A stretch of DNA of 52,474 nucleotides from Caballeronia calidae (GTDB taxonomy: Bacteria > Pseudomonadota > Gammaproteobacteria > Burkholderiales > Burkholderiaceae), in the NCBI RefSeq assembly GCF_900044055.2, contig NZ_FCOX02000051.1, positions 1 through 52,474 of the forward strand. Reading direction: 5' to 3'. The stretch's first letter is position 1, and each line of letters starts with the position of its first letter. Below the pieces are notes generated by a model. That model had not been told where the DNA came from and made no database searches. It saw nothing but the letters and a program-made list of their open reading frames with translations. This document shows positions 40,835-50,424 of this stretch, piece after piece. The position numbers and the translations under genes were made by a program.

Positions 40835-41794
40835 ATGCTGCACATCATGCATGATCTCCTCAGACGAGTCGATCTCAACCTTCTCCTCGTCTTCGACGCT
40901 CTCTCTCGGCATCGAAGCGTAGCCGCGGCTGCGGATGAACTCGCGTTGAGTTCATCCGCGTGCAGTCACGCACTTTCGCGCCTGCGCGACACACTGGAGG
41001 ACGAACTTTTCGTGCGCTACGGCAATGGCATGCAGCCGACCGCGCGTGCCGAGCAGCTGGCGCCGGGAATTGAGGAAGCGCTGCGCACGCTCACTGGAGC
41101 TCTGGAAGATGTCGGCTCATTTGATCCATCGACAAGCCATCAGCTCTTCACTTTCGCCGCAACCGATTTCACGGCGTTCGCGATGCTGCCATCGCTCATT
41201 GCCGCGCTGGAGCGCTGCGCGCCTCACCTACGCGTCCGAGTGGTGTATTCCACGCATCGCGAATCAATTGATGAACTCGCGTCCGGGCGGGTTCAATTCG
41301 CCCTCGGTTTTTCCGATGAAAGTGAAGGTGCGCAGGCGGGACTGGAGTCGCTCGATTGTTTTGCGGACGATTACGTCGTCGCATTCAGGCAAGGACACCC
41401 GCGAATCGGGAAGAAGCTTTCGTTGGAACAGTACCTCGCCGAGCGTCATGTCGTGGTGACACCGTGGAACACGGAAGGAAGTGTCATCGATGCAGCGTTA
41501 TTGCGGCTCGGACTGGAGCGGGATGTTTCCGTGCAGTTGCCAAGCGTGATGGCTGCGCCATTCATCGTTGCGAACTCAGATCATCTGATCACATTGCCTC
41601 GCCGGGTCGTTCAACAACTCGCTGCCGCCGTTCCGATTACCTTCCGTACCACGCCGTTCGATGTCCCGCGTTACGTGCTCAAAGCGTATTTTCATCGACG
41701 GCACTCGGCGGCACTCTCACATCGCTGGATGCGTCAGCAGATGCTTTGGGCATCGCGAGTGGTATCGGAAGAGACTGCGACAAGACAGTCATGA
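40835..41794 (+). CDS. LysR-family transcriptional regulator, NodD/SyrM-like
   Basis: A 319-residue regulator. RRVDLNLLLVFDALSRHRSV is the typical opening of the LysR subgroup that includes NodD, LeuO and NahR, and the HTH continues with SSSACSHALSRLRDTLEDEL. The effector domain follows from about residue 90. Two starts are possible, 40835 and 40847; the longer frame from 40685 overlaps the divergent GNAT gene. An unusual exact inverted repeat lies inside the HTH codons (40931-40959). It is followed by a long stretch without genes. Confidence 0.85.
   Translation: MLHIMHDLLRRVDLNLLLVFDALSRHRSVAAAADELALSSSACSHALSRLRDTLEDELFVRYGNGMQPTARAEQLAPGIEEALRTLTGALEDVGSFDPSTSHQLFTFAATDFTAFAMLPSLIAALERCAPHLRVRVVYSTHRESIDELASGRVQFALGFSDESEGAQAGLESLDCFADDYVVAFRQGHPRIGKKLSLEQYLAERHVVVTPWNTEGSVIDAALLRLGLERDVSVQLPSVMAAPFIVANSDHLITLPRRVVQQLAAAVPITFRTTPFDVPRYVLKAYFHRRHSAALSHRWMRQQMLWASRVVSEETATRQS
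40931..40959. repeat. Exact 12-bp inverted repeat inside the LysR HTH coding region
   Basis: GCGGATGAACTC and GAGTTCATCCGC flank GCGTT. It can form a strong hairpin near the 5' end of the mRNA. It may affect translation or may reflect a local duplication; the amino acids (ADELALSSSA) are normal for the helix. Confidence 0.7.
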
Positions 41795-42589
41795 GCCGGT
41801 TCGTGTGAGTCTGCCCGCGCTTAGCAGAAAATTGCGAGCGCAGAGACTGCGCTGAATCGCGAGCTTCGCGGAGCAGGTCAGCAGTCCGTGGACTCGTCGA
41901 GTCGCGAAAAGCCTGGCGATCGGTGCTCGCGTGCGAACTTCCTACATTCGCGCATCATGCAGGCTTGTTTGTCGAGCTGCTGATTATCCGAAACCCGTCG
42001 TTGACCATTTGATGGTGTGACCGTCCGCTTTGGGTCGACTACGGGGCGCGGCGGTGACGTCTGGACCATCGCGCGTGCTGCGAGATTGTGCTACCCACGA
42101 TGCCTCGCGCGCCTGCCAGGCTCCGGCGCGCTTCTCGGAGATAGCCTTGCTCTCAGCCCCCGTGACGCCGGATCACATCTACTGAGAAAGTTCCAGTCGC
42201 CGCCTTAGTGTACGGGGTTGCGAGCAGACACCTCAGTGGGACGAGCCATCACTCGTGCCTGCGAGAAGACCAACGCACCGTTTCCAGCAGGAACGCTGAT
42301 GCAGCAGTCGACCGCTTTACCTCACCCACCGATTGCATCAATGGAGACGGGGCCGAACGAATCTTTATTTGAACCAACCCCATAGGCGAGGTAGACTGCC
42401 TATACGGAACTGCCAGTGGTGGATGCTGGAGCATACGCAGCCGACTTTGCCGATGCAGGGTGGGCTATCTCGACGGGGTAACGCATCATTGCAGGGACGG
42501 CGGCGGCCCTTCTAAAGCCGTCGATGTGAGAACGCCTCCACCCAAAAACTCGGCGAAACCGATCTCATGTGTTTCAACGGGCCTATATT
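41795..42589. other. Long stretch without recognisable genes
   Basis: About 795 bases between two LysR genes. Several short frames occur on both strands but none has a recognisable product or good start. Base use changes here toward lower GC. No clear terminal inverted repeats or transposase were seen, so an old insertion remnant can be suspected but not shown. Confidence 0.4.
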
Positions 42590-43543
42590 TTGAAGAGCTT
42601 TGCAACGCTCACGCAAATCACAGTCTTCGTGCGTATCGGCGAACTCGGCAGCCTCTCCGCGGCGGCACGGGAACTTAATCTTTCCCCGTCGGCGGTTAGC
42701 AAAAGCCTTGCGCAATTGGAGGAGCGGCTAGGCGTTTTATTGGTGAAACGCACGACACGAAGCCTGACGCTCACCGAGACCGGTCGCATCATGTTCGAGC
42801 GGGCAAACGCGATTCTCTCAGAGATCGATACTACGCTCGACGAGGCACGCCAGTCCCAAAGAATTAAAGGTACCTTGCGGCTAACTTGCTCAATAGCATT
42901 TGGAAGCAGGCAACTCACGCCGATTCTGAGCCGCTACCTAGACGTCCAGTCCGAGGTGGATGCGAACATTTCGCTAGATGATCATTGCGTCAATCTTGCC
43001 GAAGAAAACTTCGACGTCGCCATTAGAATAACAAGCAACACGGATTCCACTTATGCCGCGCGTAAGCTCGCGATGATTCATTGGGCATATTGCGCATCTC
43101 CCGACTACCTCTCTAGTCACGGTGCGATCGAAGAACCTGATGATCTATAGAAGCATCGTTGCCTCGTTTACCCGGCAATGACTATGAACGGTGCCTGGAC
43201 GTTCAGTCGCGGCGACCTATCAAGACAGGTCGCCGTGAAGGCATGCTTGACGTCCAATTCAAGCGTTGCGTTGCGTGAAGCCGCCCTTGGTGGTTTTGGC
43301 GTCGCATGCCTTCCCACCTATCTGGTGGCGGATGACATTGTCAACGGTAAGCTTATTCTTGTTCTGCCGGAGTTCCGCGCGGCAATCTCCCACACTCTCT
43401 ATGCGATGTACTACCGATCTAAATATGCGAACGCACTGATTCGTAGTTTCATCGACTTTATCGTCGCTGAGATCGGAGAGATCCCATCTTGGGACCGGGC
43501 ATTGCAAGATCCGACCGGCGTGTCAGCAACTGACTCAGCATGA
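42590..43543 (+). pseudogene. LysR-family regulator interrupted by an in-frame amber codon
   Basis: One reading frame encodes a complete LysR protein of about 317 codons, broken only by TAG at 43148-43150. The first part holds the HTH (TQITVFVRIGELGSLSAAAR, then SPSAVSKSLAQLEERLG) and half the effector domain up to EEPDDL. After the stop the same frame continues KHRCLVYPAMTMNGAWTFSR and ends with a normal LysR C-terminus. A single change, for example CAG to TAG, explains it. The start is uncertain: TTG at 42590 gives the usual N-terminus, and GTG at 42569 is also open. It could be a true pseudogene, a sequencing error or a readthrough gene; the last is least likely. Confidence 0.8.
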
Positions 43544-43617
43544 CCGCTTCAGTCGCGAGCGCGGACATCAATGAATGGTGTCCGCGTGTGACAAAACGCC
43601 GGCCTACTTCGAAAGCT

Positions 43618-43956
43618 TTATGCGCCGAATTGATCAAAGGCTTCCAGGACTCGTGTCGAGTAGACGAATGCTGCGCCTGCATTCAGGGAAATAGCGGTTC
43701 CCAAAGCGTCCGCAACTTCCTGTTTTGATGCCCCGGCCTTTTGCGCAGCTTGAGCGTGTGCTGCTATGCAGCCATCACAACGCGTTGTAACGGCTACAGC
43801 CAGGGCAATTAGCTCCCTCGTTTTCTCGTCCAGTGACGATTCCTGGGAAGTCGACCGGTTCAGGTCGGTGAAGGCCTTGACTATGGCTGGGGTGGCCTGA
43901 GCCAACTTGGTCGCGCCCGATCGAACATCTCCGAATATCTGCTTCCAATCACTCAT
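43618..43956 (-). CDS. Carboxymuconolactone decarboxylase/AhpD-like protein
   Basis: A 112-residue protein of the AhpD-like fold. The redox Cys pair and helper His are in TRCDGCIAAHAQAA, with the upstream ELIALAVAV typical of the family. Members act as peroxidase partners or decarboxylases. AGGAGAAGG lies before the ATG at 43956. It is the last gene of a leftward run that includes a permease, an MFS transporter and a C-S lyase. A role in peroxide or thiol stress would fit but is not proven. Confidence 0.88.
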   Translation of the reverse strand: MSDWKQIFGDVRSGATKLAQATPAIVKAFTDLNRSTSQESSLDEKTRELIALAVAVTTRCDGCIAAHAQAAQKAGASKQEVADALGTAISLNAGAAFVYSTRVLEAFDQFGA

Positions 43957-44011
43957 GGTCGTACCTTCTCCTGTGCTAGAAAATGATCCCTTCAAATGTG
44001 CCACGCTGACT

Positions 44012-45310
44012 TCAATGCTCCAAAAGCTTGAAAAACGGTGATGCAACCAAGAGCAGGCCAAACAGAAAGACAAGTACCGAACTCGGCGTCCGAAGCTGCT
44101 TCAGAGCAGGTACTCGCCAGATGAGGCAGCATGGAATCAGACACGAGACGACGCCGAAGACAGGCACCGTGATCTGCATGAGAGACATTGCCGAAATTCC
44201 AAACACTACCCAAGCAACGAGCAGTCCGATTGTTCCAGCGGCGATGCAAAGCGGAAGTATCTTGTTGAACGTCTCGCTACGCACGATGACCCGATCAATT
44301 GCATTGACGACGATGCCTTTTAAAGCATCGTGGAACCCTAGATAAATTCCGAAGAATGCCGTAAAGATGGCCACGACATTGAGCAACGTCGACAGTATCC
44401 TTACAACATCGCCAGACATGACCTTTGCTGCCAGTGCTAAGGCGGAGATATTATTGTCCAACGCATACCGGGCTTCGGCAGGGGTAATCGACAGAAGAAA
44501 CGAGAATCCGAAGAAAATAACGCAGACCACGAGAACGGTGTATGCATACCTGCTAGCTCGAAGAGCTCTGAAAGTTGCAATCCGTCGGTCTGACTCTCTC
44601 TTCCGAAAAGCGACGTTCATTGGGTTCAGGATCTGGACGAACAGGATCGAGAACATTGAGAACGGTAGGGTAAGCAGAAGGTCGCGAAGGAAACTCAGCG
44701 CGTTGGGAAAGTTAATGATGCCCAGATGCCGTATGTCCCAATATGGAATCATGGAAACGCCCAGAAATACGACAATCGATAGCTTCACCACGATCAAGGG
44801 ACCGGAGATCCGAAACAGGAGCCGCTCACCTCGCGACGCGATGAGAACCATCGCGCCTATCAATAACGAGATATACCAGACCGAACTGCCCAGCGAGTGA
44901 TGGGTTACGCCGTAGGTCTGAAGGTACGAGGCGCTATCCTTGGTGATTGCGGATGCGTAAGCGAGCATCCCCTTCAACAGCATGATGAAGTACGCAACTC
45001 CTAATGCGGCACCCCAGTTCTTTCCAAGATACTGAGTGACAATATTGGCATAATCATCACAGCTTTCGGTGGCGGAGAGCGATTGGAGATAAACCTTGGA
45101 CATGCAGTAAACCGCTGGATACGCGATCATTAGCGATGTGATGGAAACCCAAAATCCCTTCACGCCCATTTGTATCGGAAGAAAGATTATCCCTGACCCG
45201 ATCGCCATCCCAATGCAAAGCACAATCCAGCCCACGTCGTAGGCCCCAAGCTTGGGATATGAATTCACATTATCATTTGCGTTCAGAAATGCACCTGTTG
45301 TGGTCTTCAT
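44012..45310 (-). CDS. HAAAP-family amino acid permease, YhaO/SdaC-like
   Basis: A 432-residue inner-membrane transporter with about 11 helices. AYDVGWIVLCIGMAIGSGII near the N-terminus and FSMFSILFVQILNPMNVAFR in the middle are typical of the hydroxy/aromatic amino acid permease family. Relatives such as SdaC and YhaO import serine, threonine or cysteine. GGAGAA precedes the ATG at 45310. The gap to the MFS gene upstream is 180 bases, so it may have its own promoter. The nearby MalY/PatB-type lyase makes cysteine or a cysteine conjugate a plausible substrate. Confidence 0.88.
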   Translation of the reverse strand: MKTTTGAFLNANDNVNSYPKLGAYDVGWIVLCIGMAIGSGIIFLPIQMGVKGFWVSITSLMIAYPAVYCMSKVYLQSLSATESCDDYANIVTQYLGKNWGAALGVAYFIMLLKGMLAYASAITKDSASYLQTYGVTHHSLGSSVWYISLLIGAMVLIASRGERLLFRISGPLIVVKLSIVVFLGVSMIPYWDIRHLGIINFPNALSFLRDLLLTLPFSMFSILFVQILNPMNVAFRKRESDRRIATFRALRASRYAYTVLVVCVIFFGFSFLLSITPAEARYALDNNISALALAAKVMSGDVVRILSTLLNVVAIFTAFFGIYLGFHDALKGIVVNAIDRVIVRSETFNKILPLCIAAGTIGLLVAWVVFGISAMSLMQITVPVFGVVSCLIPCCLIWRVPALKQLRTPSSVLVFLFGLLLVASPFFKLLEH

Positions 45311-45489
45311 CGCAAATTCTCCAATACCTTCCACATTTCAGTCTCCGTAATTTTTGGGTAATCAAACAGCCGGAGAGAGTGCTCCTCCGGCGTTGTTCGA
45401 TTTAAGCAAGTGTCCTTTGTTGTTGGAAGCGCGACTTCTTCATCGCACTTGTGAATTTTGCGAAAGAATTTAGTGGTTCGCTTGTGGGG

Positions 45490-46677
45490 TTACGCGCTTT
45501 GTGCGCCACGCACGCGCCATGCTGGAAGCAAGGCGATCGCGAGCGCAGCAGTTGCGACTGGAAAAAATGCAACGATGCAAACTGCTACCCATCCATGTGT
45601 AGAAAGCAGGCCGCCAGAAGCAAAAGATCCAATAACCAACGACCCGAATACTACGAAGTCGTTGACGGATTGGACGCGAGTCCGTTCCTCGGGGGAATGA
45701 CACTCAAGCACAAGCGCCGATGACCCCAGGAACCCGAAATTCCATCCAATGCCGAGGAGTATCAGCGATGTCCAAAAATGAGCCACATCAAGTCCTGAAA
45801 GTCCGGCGAATGCGGCGAGTGCAATGAACGCAAGTCCGGATAACACGATTCGTGGAGCGCCAAAACGCGAAATAAGACGTCCCGTGAAGAAGCTAGGGGC
45901 GTACATCGCCACGATGTGCCACTGAATCCCCATGTTGGATGCCGCGCGCGTGATTCCGCAGAGATCCATTGCAAGAGGCGCGGAGGTCATGAGGAAGTTC
46001 ATCATCATGTAACTCACCATTCCACTAAGCATTGCCGTCAAGAGCCGCGGCTGGCACAGTATCTCGCTTAGCGTCCGCCCTCCGGTTACGACTTCCGGCG
46101 TATGAAAGCTAAATTTGACTCCCCGAAGCACGACTGCCGAGAGGGCAGCGACTACGGCTGCTGCAATGTAAGTCACCGCGAAGGCATGTGGGGGCCAGAG
46201 GTTCATCGTTATGTTGGCGAGTTGCGGCCCTAGAACACCGGCGAGTACCCCACCCACCATCACGGTAGAAAGCGCTCGTGCCCGTTTCTCCAAAGGAACG
46301 CAGTCCGCGACTGCGAATCGGAAGGTCAGCACAATTGCTGCATAAGCGCCACCGAACAACATCCCGACGCAAAACAGCCAGAACGACGCCAGCAAAATCC
46401 CGGCTGCTGCTAGTAACCCGACTGCAACCCCACAAGCATTGCCAGTCATGAAGGCGACCCGCCGACCATACCTGCGGGCGATAATGCCAGCAGGTATGGT
46501 CGCCATTGCCATGCCCGCAACGAAGATCGATATCGGCATTGTTGCAAGCGATGGGCTTGGCGCGAGTTCGTTTCCGATGATGGCGCCAGTAGCATAGACC
46601 ACCGCCGAGTTCGCACCTGCGAAGGCCTGGGCCATAGACAAACGCAGCACATTTTGATCGATGCGCATGCTTTTCAT
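45490..46677 (-). CDS. MFS transporter (unassigned subfamily)
   Basis: A 395-residue permease with about 12 helices. NVLRLSMAQAFAGANSAVVY opens the first helix and AGIIARRYGRRVAFM is the MFS loop. Length and motifs are like drug/metabolite antiporters of the YfcJ or tetracycline-resistance type, but no substrate can be named. Its ATG overlaps the stop of the C-S lyase gene by four bases (ATGA), so the two are translationally coupled, which suggests export or import of the lyase substrate or product. A second possible start lies at 46668. Confidence 0.88.
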   Translation of the reverse strand: MKSMRIDQNVLRLSMAQAFAGANSAVVYATGAIIGNELAPSPSLATMPISIFVAGMAMATIPAGIIARRYGRRVAFMTGNACGVAVGLLAAAGILLASFWLFCVGMLFGGAYAAIVLTFRFAVADCVPLEKRARALSTVMVGGVLAGVLGPQLANITMNLWPPHAFAVTYIAAAVVAALSAVVLRGVKFSFHTPEVVTGGRTLSEILCQPRLLTAMLSGMVSYMMMNFLMTSAPLAMDLCGITRAASNMGIQWHIVAMYAPSFFTGRLISRFGAPRIVLSGLAFIALAAFAGLSGLDVAHFWTSLILLGIGWNFGFLGSSALVLECHSPEERTRVQSVNDFVVFGSLVIGSFASGGLLSTHGWVAVCIVAFFPVATAALAIALLPAWRVRGAQSA

Positions 46678-47885
46678 ATCTCCTGCTCCATTTCCGCGAC
46701 TGGCACACCGTGGTCACGCAGCGCGTTCGAAAGCCGATCGAGCGCTTCATCGATAATCGCGCGGGGGCAGCCAAGGTTGATTCGCATGAAGCCCGAACCA
46801 CCTTCGCCAAACTTCGTTCCTCGATCAAGCCACACACGTGCGCGGCGAAGGAGGAAGTCATTCAACGCAACATCGTCCAATCCGAGCCGCCGAAAATCGA
46901 GCCACGCGAGGTAAAGCGACTCGGTCGGCGTGACTGCGAATGGAAGGTTGCGCTCGACGACTCCGGCGGCGAAATGCGCATGATTTCCTTGAATGTAGTT
47001 AAGCATCGCATCTGCCCACGGCTCCCCGTATCGGTACGCTGCCTCGCATGCAGCTGTGCCAATGGTATTATTGAGAGTCAATCCGGACTTTTCACACTGA
47101 GCTCGAAACGCTGCGCGCAGGCGATCGTTCGGGATAAAAACATTCGCGCATTGCAGCCCTGCTAGATTGAACGTTTTACTTGGTGCAGTACACGTTATTG
47201 AGTGCTGTGCCATCCTCTCATCAAGACTTGCATACGGCACGTGTCGCCTACCGAAAACGAAATCCGCATGCACTTCGTCCGAAATAACCACAATGCCGCG
47301 ACGTTCGCAAATCTCCGCCATAGTACGAAGTTCTGCGGGAGTCCAGACGTTGCCGGTCGGATTATGGGGATGACAAAGGATGAATAGCTTCGTTTCCGTG
47401 GGAAGAGAGGACTCGAACGCGTGAGGATCAAATCGGTATCGTCCGCCCTCTAGTTGAAGAGGGACCTGAATCAGGCGTCGACCATTGATCACTACGTCAT
47501 GGTGAAAGTGAACGTAAACGGGAGTCAGGGTGGCTACGTGGTCGCCTGGTTGGGAAAAAGCTTGCATTGCCATGTTGATAGCGTTCACAACACCTGGCGA
47601 TTGGGTGAGCCACTCAGCTTTCGTCTGCCAGCCATAGCGGCGAGCATGCCATTGCATCACCGCATCGACATATGAGTCCGGCGTACTTCCATACCCGAAA
47701 ATCCCATGATCCAGCTCGCGTTGAATGGCATCCCGGATCGGCTGGGCAATCCGGAAATCCATGTCGGCAACCCACATTGGTAGAGGATCTGCGGCGTATT
47801 GCTCGGGAGTCAGCCGTTTTCGGGCTCCGGCCCACTTGTTCGAGTTCGAATTACGGCGGTCAATGAGTTCGTCGAAGTCGTACAT
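46674..47885 (-). CDS. PLP-dependent C-S beta-lyase, MalY/PatB family
   Basis: A 403-residue aminotransferase-fold enzyme. MYDFDELIDRRNSNSNKW is the characteristic start of MalY/PatB cystathionine beta-lyases; PLPMWVADMDFRIAQPI follows. CHPHNPTGNVW, ISDEVHADF (Asp203) and the Schiff-base Lys237 in APSKTFNLAGLQ are in the usual order. Such enzymes split cystathionine or S-conjugates of cysteine to pyruvate, ammonia and a thiol. The start at 47885 has only a weak ribosome binding site. It is first in the operon with the MFS transporter and precedes the cysteine/serine-type permease. Confidence 0.9.
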   Translation of the reverse strand: MYDFDELIDRRNSNSNKWAGARKRLTPEQYAADPLPMWVADMDFRIAQPIRDAIQRELDHGIFGYGSTPDSYVDAVMQWHARRYGWQTKAEWLTQSPGVVNAINMAMQAFSQPGDHVATLTPVYVHFHHDVVINGRRLIQVPLQLEGGRYRFDPHAFESSLPTETKLFILCHPHNPTGNVWTPAELRTMAEICERRGIVVISDEVHADFVFGRRHVPYASLDERMAQHSITCTAPSKTFNLAGLQCANVFIPNDRLRAAFRAQCEKSGLTLNNTIGTAACEAAYRYGEPWADAMLNYIQGNHAHFAAGVVERNLPFAVTPTESLYLAWLDFRRLGLDDVALNDFLLRRARVWLDRGTKFGEGGSGFMRINLGCPRAIIDEALDRLSNALRDHGVPVAEMEQEI

Positions 47886-48974
47886 GGTCAACGCTCGTGA
47901 GATGGGGAAGTAGCATTGTGTTCCTGGCGAACGCCCCGCAAAAGCGCGATATACGACGAGCACCTTTGAATTTTGGTCACAAATGGAGCCGCAGCGGCTC
48001 GGTGGCGAGCAGGTCCTGCGGAGTTGTCAACCAGTCCAGCACATCCGAATACAGATCGATTTGTTCCATTAACCGGCCGTCTCGATGGCAACAACCCAAA
48101 TATCAACTCGAGTGCATACGGGGGCGGCGCCAATTCGTCACGCGGCGGAGCTTCGCTCGAGTCAATGAATACGGGTCCACGGGAATCCAATCCACTACTA
48201 ATCGAAAGCGACCTTGCAAACGGCGGTCGTGCCCCCGGATGGCGGGACATTCCGACGTAGGTACTATGACAGCGAGGAATCGGTTAGGACGTCGTGCGAG
48301 TTGATGACGGCGATGTTTGAAGGCGACTGGTAAAATTAGGCATCTGATTTCAGGCACGCACGATGGGATTCGAACAGTTCGCCGCGTTCAAGGCGCAGCT
48401 GAACCAAGGCACGAACCGCAAAGAGGTTGCTTCACGCTTGACGTCATCGCCAGTGGACGTCACCCGGGAGCTCAAGGACCATTGAAGCCTCCGCAGAACG
48501 TCTGCTGACGCAGCCGCGCGCGCAGTCACCACAATGCAACGACATTTCGCGCACGCGTTTCCGCACAGTCCCGCATCAAAGGTGCCCCTCAAGGCTGGGA
48601 TTCTCAAGAACGTGCGTGCCCGAGCGGCCTCGCTGGGACTCGAGACAGCTCCAATAGCGTTGACCGCGGCACCGTCGAAGGCAATGTGCGCTTGGATCTG
48701 ACCGGCGCAATCACTGGCGTTGTCACCGCTGTCGAAGCAGCGTACGGCAGGAGTCAGGAGAAGACTCGGCTCGCGCGCAGGCGGAAGCAGATTAAGAGCG
48801 AGCGTCGTGCTTGCGCAGAGTACATTTGATATAACTAAACTGATCGAATTGTCGTTTGCATTCCTGATTTCAGGGCTCGACCGTAGCGATTAATGTCAAA
48901 ACAGTGGCTCGCCCTCGTTAGATTTGGTGCGAAATACGTTGTACTATAGGTGCGTTCCCTGCTCCTTTGCGTCC
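47886..48974. other. Long stretch with little coding signal
   Basis: About 1.1 kb between the C-S lyase and the KfrA-like gene. Several short frames overlap without a clear product. The start at 48363 is the only one that looks like a possible small gene. A frame open from about 48508 to 48829 ends in a basic stretch (TRLARRRKQIKSERR) but lacks a good start and resembles decayed coding DNA. Composition changes across this stretch, so it may mark the join between the accessory catabolic DNA and the KfrA/HU block. Confidence 0.4.
48363..48485 (+). CDS. Possible small protein (40 aa), unknown
   Basis: ATG to TGA frame encoding MGFEQFAAFKAQLNQGTNRK and a further 20 residues ending ELKDH. It is soluble in character with no recognised family. 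There is no strong ribosome binding site, so it may be a decayed gene start. Confidence 0.3.
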   Translation: MGFEQFAAFKAQLNQGTNRKEVASRLTSSPVDVTRELKDH

Positions 48975-49992
48975 ATGTCCGACGTTCTCTCCGATGAAAC
49001 CCGCCTCGCGGCCGATATCGAGCGCCTCAAGGTCGAGTTCCCCAAGACGCGCGAGCTCTATCGCGAGGTCTGTGCGCTGCTGTTTTTCCGCTTCGGCGTG
49101 CCGCCCACGGCCAATCGCCTTTACAACCTGGTCCGGCGCGGCACCATGAGCACGCCCGCGTCGGTGCTGAGCGAGTTCTGGGCGGAGTTGCGCGAGAAAA
49201 GCCGGGTGCGCATCGAGCATCCCGACTTGCCGAAGGATCTGAGCGACGCCGCGGGCGAACTAATCGGCACGCTGTGGACGCGCGCGACGACCTCGGCGCA
49301 CGCTAACCTGACTGCGCTGCGCGATGAGGTCGAAGCACAGCGCGCCGACGCGCAGCAAAAAGTGGTTGCGGCCCGAGAAGAACTGGGCCGTACAGAAACG
49401 GCGCTGGAGCAGCGCACCGCAGTGTTGCTGGCAGCGCAGGTGGAAATCCGTGAGTTTGAGCGGCAGCGGGCTGAAGTCGGCCACGCGCAAAGCGCTCGAG
49501 GCGGAGATCAAGCGTCTCGGTGAAGAGGCCCTCGCACGCGAGCGAGAACTGGAGACGGTCCGTCACACTTTCTCGCGCGATCTGGAGAAGCTCCGCGAGA
49601 CGGCCGGCCGTGCCGAGGAGCGCTTACGCGCATCCGAAAAGCGGGCGCTGCTGGAAATCGATCGGGAACGCAGCGCCACGGCAAAGGTTCAGAAAGAATT
49701 AGCCGATGCGGCTAAGCGGGCAGAGAAGCGAGAGGCCGAGCATCGTCGCACCGTCGAAGCGCTGCAGGAGCAGCAGGGCGACGCCCGCCATCAGACCGGC
49801 GTGCTCCAGGGCAAGCTCGCTGCGCTCGAAGCAGCACACAAGTCACTTCAGGAGCAGTTGAAGTCGCTGCGCGGAACAACGACGCGGCCCGCGGAGCGGC
49901 GCGCGCAGCCGGCCGAATCCAGTCCGCCAGTCAGACGAGTAGCCCGAAAGGCCGCCGTGGGCAAAACGGCGAGGGCGAAAGCTCGAACGTAG
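48975..49992 (+). pseudogene. KfrA-like DNA-binding coiled-coil protein, broken by a +1 frameshift
   Basis: The first 165 codons encode the KfrA N-terminal DNA-binding domain, including LYREVCALLFFRFGVPPTAN and TPASVLSEFWAELREKSRVR. At the GGG of 49468-49470 the frame must shift by one base; reading then continues LKSATRKALEAEIKRLGEEA and a long charged coiled coil to 49992, ending in a basic tail (RRVARKAAVGKTARAKAR). One extra G explains the break, so this is a recent frameshift, a sequencing error or a slippage site. KfrA proteins are plasmid partition or regulatory factors, which suggests plasmid-derived DNA. Confidence 0.75.
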
Positions 49993-50075
49993 ATAGTGAC
50001 CGGGTGGCGCCAGTGAGTGGCGCAATCCATGCCATTTGGCGCCCTAGACCCGCCGACGGCGAAAGGAGTGAACGG

Positions 50076-50351
50076 ATGAGAAGATCGGCGGAAAACAAAT
50101 TGCGGGTCGTGGCGGTGCGCATCGACCCCGTCATCGAGCAGCGGTTGCGGGTGCTGGCAGAGGCCACGGGGCGCAAGCAGTCGTTCTTCATGCAGCGGAT
50201 GATCGAGGAAGGCATCGACGCGATGGAACAGATCTGGCTGTCGCCGGAGACGCTAACCAAGGTTCGAAATGGCGATTTGCCCGAGCTGCTCGCCGCGCAC
50301 AACACGACCTCGGATCTGTTCGACCTTGATGCGACCGATGCATCCTCGTAG
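50076..50351 (+). CDS. Ribbon-helix-helix DNA-binding protein
   Basis: A 91-residue protein. KLRVVAVRIDPVIEQRLRVL and TGRKQSFFMQRMIEEGIDAM match the CopG/MetJ/TraY-type ribbon-helix-helix pattern (beta strand, two helices). AAAGGAG lies before the ATG at 50076. Such proteins are antitoxins or plasmid repressors, but no toxin gene follows; the next gene encodes HU. Function beyond DNA binding is unknown. Confidence 0.75.
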   Translation: MRRSAENKLRVVAVRIDPVIEQRLRVLAEATGRKQSFFMQRMIEEGIDAMEQIWLSPETLTKVRNGDLPELLAAHNTTSDLFDLDATDASS

Positions 50352-50424
50352 AAGCGGCGGTCGGCTGTTTTCGTAGCGGTTCGGTAAGATCGCGTTTGTT
50401 TTCAATAGAGAGGAAGAGACTTCA

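Noticed and set aside
41795..42589. An insertion-sequence remnant
   Set aside because: No transposase fragment or terminal repeats could be recognised, so it is reported only as a stretch without genes.
48363..48385. A possible tRNA 3' end on the minus strand (GTTCGAATCC)
   Set aside because: The bases on either side cannot pair to form a T-stem and no rest of a tRNA is present; the match is chance.
50076..50351. Antitoxin of a toxin-antitoxin pair
   Set aside because: The ribbon-helix-helix fold fits, but the next gene is HU and no toxin-like gene is adjacent.
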